A stretch of DNA of 23,629 bases from NCBI GenBank assembly GCA_002323325.1, contig DCQA01000025.1:49568-73196 (forward strand), in the 5' to 3' direction. Source of the DNA: Coxiellaceae bacterium UBA1530. Lineage in GTDB: Bacteria > Pseudomonadota > Gammaproteobacteria > Coxiellales > Coxiellaceae. The translations under genes were made by a program, and so were the position numbers. The notes under the pieces were generated by a model. It saw only the letters and a list, made by a program, of their open reading frames with translations, was not told the DNA's origin and searched no databases. Position 1 is the first letter of the stretch. Each line of letters opens with the position of its first letter. This document shows positions 15,401 to 21,887 of the stretch, piece after piece.

Positions 15401-16285
15401 TTACTCCTGATTGTTTGAGCGTACCTTAATTTGATCAACAGAAAAAACATGCTCTGTCATTTCAGGCGATTGATTATCACTTGGGGTTTTTGGAGCAAGC
15501 GCATGCCCGTAAATGATCTCAAAGGTTACAGGGTATCTTCCTCGATCATCACGCAGCGATGCATAATGTGCTAGCATAGCCTTCCACAGCTTGGGCGTTA
15601 ATAATCCACGTGATCGATCAACTCTTGCATTAGCTGCCATGGCATATCTTAAATCACGCCATAGTGCATCCAAAGTACCATAATGGATTGTCAACGTTTC
15701 CATGTGTACAACTGGATCAATGTAACCCTGAGCAATAAGCACGTCCCCCACCCAATGCATATCTGTATAATCATGAACCGCTGAAAGACAGCCAATTGTT
15801 TGCATCGACTGACGATATTCTTTTAATGTATCAACGCCTAAACAAGAAAATAGAATCATACCCTCAGGCTTTAAAACACGTAACCATTCACCTAAGGTAG
15901 CTTCGAAGTCATTCGATCGTGATACTGCAAGATTCGAAAAAATACAGTCTGTTGACTGGTTATCTAGTGGAAGATGTTCAATATCACTCGTGTGGGTCTG
16001 AATGTTAGTGCAAGCATATGCCGATGAGAAAACATCAAACCAAGCCGACTGATCCTCAATAGCATGAATCATTGATTGCGGATAACGCTGCAATAATGAG
16101 GCAATTGAGTACCCATCCTTCGATCCCACATCAACAATAAACTCCGGTGTAAATCGCATGAGCTCCAATCGATCTAAAAGACGATCAGCCACTTCATGAT
16201 AAAGTGCCGCCACTTGCTCGTATCGGTATAAATAACGATTCACTTGTTGATAATACGCAGAATAATGAATAGGAGACTGCTTCAT
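15401..16285 (-). CDS. bioC: BioC-like SAM-dependent methyltransferase (malonyl-ACP O-methyltransferase family)
   Basis: BioC methylates malonyl-ACP at the start of pimelate synthesis for biotin. The 294 residues follow the BioC layout: an N-terminal helical region, motif I at 50-58 (IVDVGSKDG), SNLAVSRSND at about 118-127, WLRVLKPEGMILFSCLGVDTLKEYRQSM, and the C-terminal PVTFEIIYGHA that is typical of BioC. Two places deviate: the middle glycine of the SAM loop (D-x-G-x-G-x-G) is K56, and the usual LQW after SNLA is VSR. It may be a diverged but active BioC, or an enzyme with changed function. No other biotin genes are nearby. A long polar tail ends the protein. Confidence 0.72.
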   Translation of the reverse strand: MKQSPIHYSAYYQQVNRYLYRYEQVAALYHEVADRLLDRLELMRFTPEFIVDVGSKDGYSIASLLQRYPQSMIHAIEDQSAWFDVFSSAYACTNIQTHTSDIEHLPLDNQSTDCIFSNLAVSRSNDFEATLGEWLRVLKPEGMILFSCLGVDTLKEYRQSMQTIGCLSAVHDYTDMHWVGDVLIAQGYIDPVVHMETLTIHYGTLDALWRDLRYAMAANARVDRSRGLLTPKLWKAMLAHYASLRDDRGRYPVTFEIIYGHALAPKTPSDNQSPEMTEHVFSVDQIKVRSNNQE

Positions 16286-16313
16286 GACAAGATAAACTCA
16301 AAAAAAATTGACT

Positions 16314-16342
16314 ATAACATAAGCTTAAGCATAAAAGTACAA
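16314..16342 (-). promoter_or_regulatory. Possible promoter before the bioC-like gene
   Basis: On the minus strand TTGTAC (16337-16342) and TGTTAT (16314-16319) are 17 nt apart, directly after the ankyrin gene stop. The matches are partial, so read-through from upstream may matter as much. Confidence 0.35.
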
Positions 16343-16343
16343 C

Positions 16344-17750
16344 TCAACCCAAATCCTCTTCTCGATCATAGATAGTTAACAATTCCTCAAGATTCCTACC
16401 CACCTCGGTAGGCGCACCCTTTTGATAGGTTGCAATATAACTTTCTAGTACGTATGAGTAATCTTGTTTTTTGAGAAAAGGAATGATTTGCTTAGCCCAT
16501 ATAATATGATCCTCCACTTGAGCAGACAACCGCTGGACCAACACCGCGGCTAACAGTGAAGTGATTGAAGCCTTCCTAGCAGGCGATGCTGATTCGTAGT
16601 TTTGCATACAAAACTGTAAAGACCGGCCTGTATCCCAATCACGCCAGCGAAAAAATAATTCTAGGCTATCGGTTATTAAGCTATCTTGAGATCGCTTTTT
16701 AGTCTTTGAATCTCTAGCATGGAGCATATAAAATAGCACTGGAATAATTGCCTCAACATTAGCCCAAGAACAATTTCCGGTTATTTGAGACCGTAGCGGA
16801 ATTTGAGCCACTTCAAACAATCCAAGTGATTTCTTCAAATGAGCAACAATAGCTTCAATTGATGTCTTGTTATAAACCATCTCCACAATCAACTCAACAT
16901 TCAAACGTGACGGTCGATTGATGTAATAAATAGCAATACTATCTTCGGTGGTTAAATGCTCACTACGATCACAAATTGCAAACAAATCACCACATTTTAC
17001 TAATGTAAAGGCATGGCCCTCTTGGCTCACAGGAATGACGATAGGATCTCTTTTCAACCAACCTTGTATTTCAGTGAAATGTGACGAAGCATTTAATAAA
17101 TAATGATCATACTTAGGCCATACTTGAGCTTGACTCAAGGCCTCGATAATATGATCAACGTCTTTAAACCATGGTGATAAAGTTCGAGACACGTATTGAT
17201 GACGAAATGTCTGTAAGGAGTGAGCAATCAATGCCAAGCAAAACTCTAAGTGAAACCCTTCAAAGTCAACTTCTGTAAAAATACCCTTTGTATCGACAAT
17301 ATCAACACTTCCAATCAGCTCAAAACGATGACCTAACAATTTCGCATTAACATAATCATAGACAAACGACAGAGAAGCACCATGATTAACTAGAAGGTCT
17401 TTATAATCATCCTGACCACGCAACAATGGTCGTGTCAGAACAGGCTCACTAACAATACTATATGCATTGGCGTCCGCACCTGCTGCTAATAACACTTTTA
17501 GAATCGGTAGATTATTATTGAAGACAGCCCAGTGTAAAGGAGCTCGCCCTGTAAAATCTTGTTGACTGACATCAGCACCCGCTTCTAATAAAGCAGTCAC
17601 TTTATCAACATCATCGACAATGACAGCTTCTATTAATGGGGTATAACCATACTCATCAAGGTAACTCACGTCGTCTATTACCATCAAAGACTTTTTTAAT
17701 GCTTCGATGTCCGCATGAATAATTATTTGCGACAAGGTATAAGACACCAT
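16344..17750 (-). CDS. ankH: AnkH/LegA3-like ankyrin-repeat protein with cysteine-protease-like domain (probable Dot/Icm effector)
   Basis: I recognise this as resembling AnkH (LegA3), a Dot/Icm effector kept throughout Legionella; this comes from memory, not a search. Numbering is from the TTG codon at 17753. Ankyrin repeats occupy about 34-65 (EYGYTPLIEAV, LLEAGADV) and 67-98 (FTGRAPLHWAV, LLAAGADANAY), with a degenerate third near 100-130. The later part contains H247 (GHAFTLVKCG), D262 (AICDRS), and Q323 with C328 (QITGNCSWAN), the His-Asp-Gln-Cys order of clan CE cysteine proteases. The last 100 residues are helical. The ATG at 17750 overlaps the stop of the preceding gene (TGATG), with AGGAGG 3 nt before it; a GTG at 17747 is better spaced. 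It is intact, with no signal peptide, as expected for a type IV substrate. Confidence 0.72.
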   Translation of the reverse strand: MVSYTLSQIIIHADIEALKKSLMVIDDVSYLDEYGYTPLIEAVIVDDVDKVTALLEAGADVSQQDFTGRAPLHWAVFNNNLPILKVLLAAGADANAYSIVSEPVLTRPLLRGQDDYKDLLVNHGASLSFVYDYVNAKLLGHRFELIGSVDIVDTKGIFTEVDFEGFHLEFCLALIAHSLQTFRHQYVSRTLSPWFKDVDHIIEALSQAQVWPKYDHYLLNASSHFTEIQGWLKRDPIVIPVSQEGHAFTLVKCGDLFAICDRSEHLTTEDSIAIYYINRPSRLNVELIVEMVYNKTSIEAIVAHLKKSLGLFEVAQIPLRSQITGNCSWANVEAIIPVLFYMLHARDSKTKKRSQDSLITDSLELFFRWRDWDTGRSLQFCMQNYESASPARKASITSLLAAVLVQRLSAQVEDHIIWAKQIIPFLKKQDYSYVLESYIATYQKGAPTEVGRNLEELLTIYDREEDLG

Positions 17751-18361
17751 CAACCTCCTGGTCTAGGTGTAGGTGCCGAAGAGGGTCCTGGCTGTATGTC
17801 GAGCTGTTTTTGCAGCTGTTGACCCAGATGAATTTTTAGCTCTGGATCATTAGCAGCATTTTCAAGCTCTTTGATGGCCTCGGGATTATTAGCTGCATCC
17901 GAGCTCATTTTAGGAGGGACTCCTTCTTTCATGTTCTGCATCAACGGATGTTGCTGTAGACCATTGAATTGCCCCATACCTTTTTCTTGTGTGGACTCTT
18001 CGAACAAAGCTCTCGCATGTTCACCGAAGACTTTTTGACCTGCTCGCTCTAAACCTCGGCGACCATCATGACCTAACTCGGTCGATGTATTAAATTCATT
18101 AGGATCAACACGATAATCTGTCGTCTCAACCATATCTACGACTAATAATAAATCGCCCTTGCCAAGTGTCTGTTTTGACTTAGTAGCAACAAACCTAATC
18201 CATCCATCTAACTCGGCACGTATTGGTAATAACACGCCGTCTTGACGTAAAGTCACCATCACCATCCCACGACGCAAACGTGCGCCTTCTTTGATATGCA
18301 CATCGAGAACTTCTACAGAAGCATCTTCTACGAAGGCGGGAACGTGTATGTGTTTAATCAT
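17750..18361 (-). CDS. Lipoyl/biotinyl-like domain protein without acceptor lysine, coupled to the AnkH-like gene
   Basis: The function is unknown. The first 78 residues have the strand and turn pattern of a lipoyl/biotinyl carrier domain: VEVLDVHIKEGARLRRGMVMVTL, then the hairpin, then IRAELDGWIRFVATKSKQTLGKGDLLLVVD. At the hairpin tip, where carriers have an acceptor lysine in an ETDKA- or EAMKM-type motif, the sequence is RQDGVLLPI, with glycine 42 in that place, so attachment of a cofactor is not expected. Residues 110-190 are helical and polar (NNPEAIKELENAANDPELKI), faintly like STI1-type repeats, and the end is proline-rich (PGPSSAPTPRPGG). It is the first gene of a two-gene unit, ending in TGATG shared with the ankyrin gene, downstream of a PmrA-like box. 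It could be a partner or chaperone of that protein, or a secreted protein. Confidence 0.8.
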   Translation of the reverse strand: MIKHIHVPAFVEDASVEVLDVHIKEGARLRRGMVMVTLRQDGVLLPIRAELDGWIRFVATKSKQTLGKGDLLLVVDMVETTDYRVDPNEFNTSTELGHDGRRGLERAGQKVFGEHARALFEESTQEKGMGQFNGLQQHPLMQNMKEGVPPKMSSDAANNPEAIKELENAANDPELKIHLGQQLQKQLDIQPGPSSAPTPRPGG

Positions 18362-18404
18362 TATTTTTTCTCAAATTATTCAGGCATAAAAGTACCATGT
18401 TAAT

Positions 18405-18437
18405 AGTATAGCTTACTAACCTTAAATAAACCTTAAA
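18405..18437 (-). promoter_or_regulatory. PmrA-box-like direct repeat with -10, upstream of the lipoyl-like/ankH unit
   Basis: On the minus strand the 9-mer TTTAAGGTT occurs twice (18429-18437 and 18418-18426) with a 2-nt spacer, so one half-site per 11 bp. Read as TTTAAG-N5-TTTAAG it fits the PmrA consensus YTTAAK-N5-YTTAAK exactly. TATACT (18405-18410) follows 10 nt after the second hexamer. There is no recognisable -35, as expected for an activator-dependent promoter. PmrA controls many Dot/Icm effector genes in Legionella and Coxiella. Confidence 0.65.
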
Positions 18438-18636
18438 AAAATTAAGCCGGATACGATGAAAAACTGCATAAAACATGGAGTTACGTTTATAAATTGACTA
18501 AAAGTAGTCAGGCACAAAACCCAATACTCATAAGTCTAAAAAAGGCATGCGACTCATACAGAAAAAAATAAAGATATTAAATAAAAGAAGCTAAAATCAA
18601 TTTTTACATTAAAGTAATATTATTAACATTTTTTTT

Positions 18637-18665
18637 TTGACACTAAAATTTATTTCACATAAAGT
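18637..18665 (+). promoter_or_regulatory. Possible promoter of the helical orphan gene
   Basis: TTGACA (18637-18642) is a perfect -35 but overlaps a run of T; TAAAGT (18660-18665) lies 17 nt further as a weak -10. The predicted start is about 85 nt before the ATG at 18758. Confidence 0.4.
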
Positions 18666-18757
18666 CTGCCGAAATAAAAAATAATCATAGTTTTCTTTAA
18701 GCACTGTCATTTATCGAACCCCCTTTTGTCAAAAAATATATCACACACTAAAAGCTC

Positions 18758-19708
18758 ATGAATATACTCATTGAAACCGGCGATCACCCGCGCATTGAAG
18801 TCACACACTCAAAGAATGCAATCACTTTTTTTGATTTATCTCTTTGCGAAGCCATACTTAATCAAGAAACAAGTAATCAGACACGTAGAGATATCTTAAA
18901 AGCTTTTATTGATAGTATAGCAGATCAAGATGAGTATTCTGAAAATAATATTAATCACCTTGCACATTGGCATGGTTTGCATTTACTAATGAACGACAAA
19001 AACTTCAGTGATAATGATGTAGCAAGTCATACGTTAGAGTTGTTCCAAAAGCTATCACAATCAAGGGCTCATCGAATCCAAATACTGATTAACTTAAAAC
19101 CTCAGACTGATTCGAAGATAACTCAACAAAATTTTTTTGTAACACTTACTAAATGCCTCGACTCCTCTTGTGTGACTATACGCAAGATGGCCCTATCACT
19201 TATGCTTAATTTCACACTTGTAATACCCGCATATGAAAAAAACTTCATCGGTAATATTCCAACTATCTTCACAAAACTATCCAAGTTTATCGATCAGTGT
19301 GATGAACAACAAAAGATTCATGCCATACAGTTATTAATAGAATTAATTCCTGAGTCTAACGTTGCTTGCGTTATTCTTCAGTCCGTAAGCAATATTGGGA
19401 GCCACTTAAGCACTTTACTAGACAGCACCAATCAACAGCTCCTCGAAAAAACATTAATCTTAATATCACAACTGACCTGCAGCCAACACTTTCTTTCAAG
19501 GCTTAAAGAGGGCGAACTGTCGCATAAAAAAATCAAGGATCTCCAATTAACTTACCAATCGAAAAGTGACGTAATCACTTGCCATGCATCACAACTTATA
19601 GTTCGTTTTGGTAATCCTATTTTTATTGATCCGAGCAATCACTCTCATCGAATCAAAGATATCAATAATACTTCCAGCCCATTGAAGAGAAAATGGAGTC
19701 CGAGTTAA
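18758..19708 (+). CDS. Helical orphan protein, possible ARM/HEAT-like effector candidate
   Basis: I do not recognise this family. The 316 residues have no signal peptide and no membrane helix. From about 40 to 265 the sequence is a succession of amphipathic helices, such as NFFVTLTKCLDSSCVTIRKM, ALSLMLNFTLVIPAYEKN and KIHAIQLLIELIPESNVACV, with a spacing that recalls ARM or HEAT repeats (see IHAIQLLIELI and LEKTLILISQL). The C-terminus ends SSPLKRKWSPS, a short basic cluster resembling a nuclear localisation signal. No ribosome site is visible before the ATG. It is AT-rich and lies alone on the plus strand between two PmrA-like units, ending 17 nt from the HAD-like gene. A secreted effector is an inference from neighbourhood and composition. 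Confidence 0.75.
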   Translation: MNILIETGDHPRIEVTHSKNAITFFDLSLCEAILNQETSNQTRRDILKAFIDSIADQDEYSENNINHLAHWHGLHLLMNDKNFSDNDVASHTLELFQKLSQSRAHRIQILINLKPQTDSKITQQNFFVTLTKCLDSSCVTIRKMALSLMLNFTLVIPAYEKNFIGNIPTIFTKLSKFIDQCDEQQKIHAIQLLIELIPESNVACVILQSVSNIGSHLSTLLDSTNQQLLEKTLILISQLTCSQHFLSRLKEGELSHKKIKDLQLTYQSKSDVITCHASQLIVRFGNPIFIDPSNHSHRIKDINNTSSPLKRKWSPS

Positions 19709-19725
19709 TCATTAATATCGATAGG

Positions 19726-20910
19726 CTATGATGGCTTGTAGGTAAAAAAGTTATCTGTGTTTCTCACTACGACTGAAACTGCCTCACACGCTGAAGATAT
19801 ACTCCCATCAAAAGACTGATTGACAGAAAAAAATTTTGTTCTTCCCCTCTTGCTCGTCAATTGCCAATCATCCCCCTGATGAATATTATCATCAACCAAA
19901 ATAATTTGCTTATACTCAGGATAATTATCTAAGATTTTTCGTGCGAAAGAACCCTTTAAATTTGGTTTTTTTATGAGGTGAGCAACGCATTTATTAATGA
20001 TTAGTTGAATATTAGAGTTCATGAAAAATATTAAAGCCTCATTAGGAATGAGTTCCACTTGCCATGGTGACTTATCAAATCGACTTTCGGTTAATATTTC
20101 GACTAAGTGTTTAATCAACTTAACAATCAGTTGTTTTCGATGCCTAGGAGCAACAATACTTCGATACCTAGTTTGAAGAGCCTTTATGGAGCCTGAAGAT
20201 AGATCCTGAAAACGTTCGCGATCAAATTTTGTAATTTCTACATCGATGGACATAGTAGGATTTTTTAGTAGTTGACTGATCATGAAATACAGATAAACAG
20301 GATCAGTCCGTGCTGTAAGAATACAGGCACGATCCATGCTAACAAGTTTTTTCATGCTATCAATCAAGTCATAGTGGTACCTTGGAACTCCCTGTAAACT
20401 CGAAAACAAAGTTTCGTCATAGTCAAAGCAATAATAAGTTAGGTCGGATTTTTTATTGGTTCGTATAAACCCAAAAAAATCAGCACATTGATGCCATGAG
20501 AACATAAAATTGAAGTGTGGTAACTGATATTGTATCTGAGAATAACCATGTGATGATAAAATAAAATTAATTGGCTTCTGCGAAGTTTTTAAGGAATGTT
20601 TTTTTTTTCCTTCGCGACGATAATGAATTGAGCAATCATCAAATAGCTTGATGGAAGAGTCATTCTTCATAATTAATAAGCGGTCACGTATCGCTAGAGA
20701 CACATCAGATAGCTCTGGGTAAACACTCAAAGTATTATAACTGTACTGCAATAACTCTCGCGAATCACCAAAAACAGATAAGGAAAGATGGTATGGGTAA
20801 CACGCATCTCTTAACTGATTTAACAGCCTGATAAAAAAAACTCCAGGTTCTGCATACCATTCAAAGACACTATTGAAAAGCTGCTCAGTTAATGCAATTG
20901 TAAAACTCAT
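19726..20910 (-). CDS. HAD-superfamily phosphatase-like protein, candidate effector
   Basis: The 394 residues contain the aspartate motifs of the haloacid dehalogenase superfamily: motif I D163-Y-D165-E-T167 (YYCFDYDETLF), motif II T199 (CILTART), a lysine at 319 or 325 as possible motif III, and motif IV D340-D341 (IILVDDN). The 120 or so residues between motifs II and III could be a C2-type cap. A unique 155-residue N-terminal region precedes the HAD core. D163 would be the nucleophile, so the protein looks catalytically complete. I do not recognise a specific family; Legionella has HAD-type phosphotyrosine phosphatase effectors (Ceg4, Lem4), which makes that role possible. No signal peptide is seen. 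It lies 19 nt after the small acidic-tailed gene and is AT-rich. Confidence 0.78.
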   Translation of the reverse strand: MSFTIALTEQLFNSVFEWYAEPGVFFIRLLNQLRDACYPYHLSLSVFGDSRELLQYSYNTLSVYPELSDVSLAIRDRLLIMKNDSSIKLFDDCSIHYRREGKKKHSLKTSQKPINFILSSHGYSQIQYQLPHFNFMFSWHQCADFFGFIRTNKKSDLTYYCFDYDETLFSSLQGVPRYHYDLIDSMKKLVSMDRACILTARTDPVYLYFMISQLLKNPTMSIDVEITKFDRERFQDLSSGSIKALQTRYRSIVAPRHRKQLIVKLIKHLVEILTESRFDKSPWQVELIPNEALIFFMNSNIQLIINKCVAHLIKKPNLKGSFARKILDNYPEYKQIILVDDNIHQGDDWQLTSKRGRTKFFSVNQSFDGSISSACEAVSVVVRNTDNFFTYKPS

Positions 20911-20929
20911 AGGTCACCGAGGAAAATAG

Positions 20930-21235
20930 TCAGGAATTAAGATTTGCTTCATCAAATATACGAGATAACTCTTCATCATCAGTATCATTAGAAGATGCTG
21001 CTTGCCGATCAACCTGGTCTTTGAAATTACTATTAGCAGAATGTTTACCCTGAGGAACATCTGACTTTTGATGAAAGAAATCAACCACACTATTAGGTGA
21101 TTTTTTTTGATCTGGAATTACAAAGTCCTTAGTGGATCTTGGGCTAGACTGGTCTTTAATGGGACAAAAAAACATTACTTGCTCGAGTAAAAGAGATTGC
21201 TTTGAACTGCTCATTTCACTGAATTTACGTTTCAT
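20930..21235 (-). CDS. Small polar protein with acidic C-terminus, first gene of the HAD-like operon
   Basis: The family is unknown. From the ATG at 21235 it has 101 residues, mostly polar and probably disordered: MKRKFSEMSSSKQSLLLEQV, then serine-, lysine- and asparagine-rich sequence, ending in DDEELSRIFDEANLNS. The glutamate- and aspartate-rich end resembles the C-terminal E-block signal of many Dot/Icm substrates. The frame extends to ATGs at 21286 and 21289, adding 18 residues. However, the predicted -10 of the PmrA-like promoter (21288-21293) overlaps those codons, so transcription would begin after them; I therefore prefer 21235. It precedes the HAD-like gene by 19 nt and may be its partner or chaperone, or an independent substrate. 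Confidence 0.65.
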   Translation of the reverse strand: MKRKFSEMSSSKQSLLLEQVMFFCPIKDQSSPRSTKDFVIPDQKKSPNSVVDFFHQKSDVPQGKHSANSNFKDQVDRQAASSNDTDDEELSRIFDEANLNS

Positions 21236-21287
21236 GTCAATATCCAATAAATACCGATCGATTAGAACCAATTGAAAGATTTCCATC

Positions 21288-21320
21288 ATTTTACACGATA
21301 GAAATTAAAGAAATCTTAAA
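21288..21320 (-). promoter_or_regulatory. PmrA-box-like direct repeat with -10, upstream of the HAD-like operon
   Basis: On the minus strand TTTAAG (21315-21320), five bases ATTTC, and TTTAAT (21304-21309) match YTTAAK-N5-YTTAAK exactly. TAAAAT (21288-21293) follows 10 nt after the second hexamer, the same distance as in the box before the lipoyl-like/ankH unit. No -35 is needed if PmrA activates. Confidence 0.6.
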
Positions 21321-21887
21321 TAGACTCAGTTCATAAATGTTAAATAATTCGCAAAAATAACAAGGGTGAATGTTATGTCCGCTAAATAAAGCAATATTTG
21401 GAATCTCTAAAATATCATCCACAATTTCTGTGGACAGAAGTGTGGAAAACCATGGAACAAAGCTTCTAAGTAACTAATATATCTTACAATATAACAAAAT
21501 GGATCAAGAAACATCAAGTCCCTCACGGTGTGCTCAATACCGGTTTTGCAAGCAATAATTAAAAATATATTCATATAAAAGATAGAAAAATATCACTGAA
21601 AAATAATGGATACCCTATCGTCAATCTCCCCCGAAGTATGAGGTGCTAAAAATGATCATCACAACAGCCTTACAATATGCTGTCTTAAGAGAGACCAAGC
21701 TGAAGTTAAGGGGAACCTTTTAGGTGGAAGAATAAGTCGTGGGACAATATCGTGTTTTTTTATCGGTAAATCTTGCAGACTCTGGTCATAATTCTACTCA
21801 TTTCCAACTTAAGAGCCAATAACATTCACTTGCCAGGACTCGATTTAGTGTAGCAGCGCTTCTCTATTGGTAATTGATGGTTTACTC
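21321..21887. other. AT-rich non-coding stretch between the HAD-like operon and the PhnD-like gene
   Basis: No gene is firmly supported. Visible items: a cluster of three DnaA-box-like motifs at 21415-21449; a 35-codon frame at 21370-21477 (+), beginning MLCPLNKAIFG, that overlaps them; a 23-codon frame at 21652-21723 (+), beginning MIITTALQYAV, with GAGGTG before its ATG; and on the minus strand an open stretch near 21655-21790 reading HDIVPRLILPPKRFPLTSAW and onward to a stop, without a good start. These may be chance or the remains of decayed genes. Confidence 0.45.

Larger units (their letters stand above)
18362..18757. other. AT-rich divergent intergenic region
   Basis: No gene is supported here. 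The region holds the PmrA-like box and -10 of the leftward lipoyl-like/ankH unit at its left end, and a possible rightward promoter near 18637-18665. A small perfect inverted repeat GACTA/TAGTC with a 4-nt loop lies near 18498-18511. The composition is clearly more AT-rich than the flanking housekeeping genes, with several long A and T runs. Confidence 0.6.

Noticed and set aside
16284..16343. PmrA-like box before the bioC-like gene
   Set aside because: A CTTAAG is present, but no second half-site lies 5 nt away, so the pattern is not met.
18640..18757. PmrA-like box before the helical orphan gene
   Set aside because: A single TTTAAG is present near 18700, without a second half-site at the correct distance.
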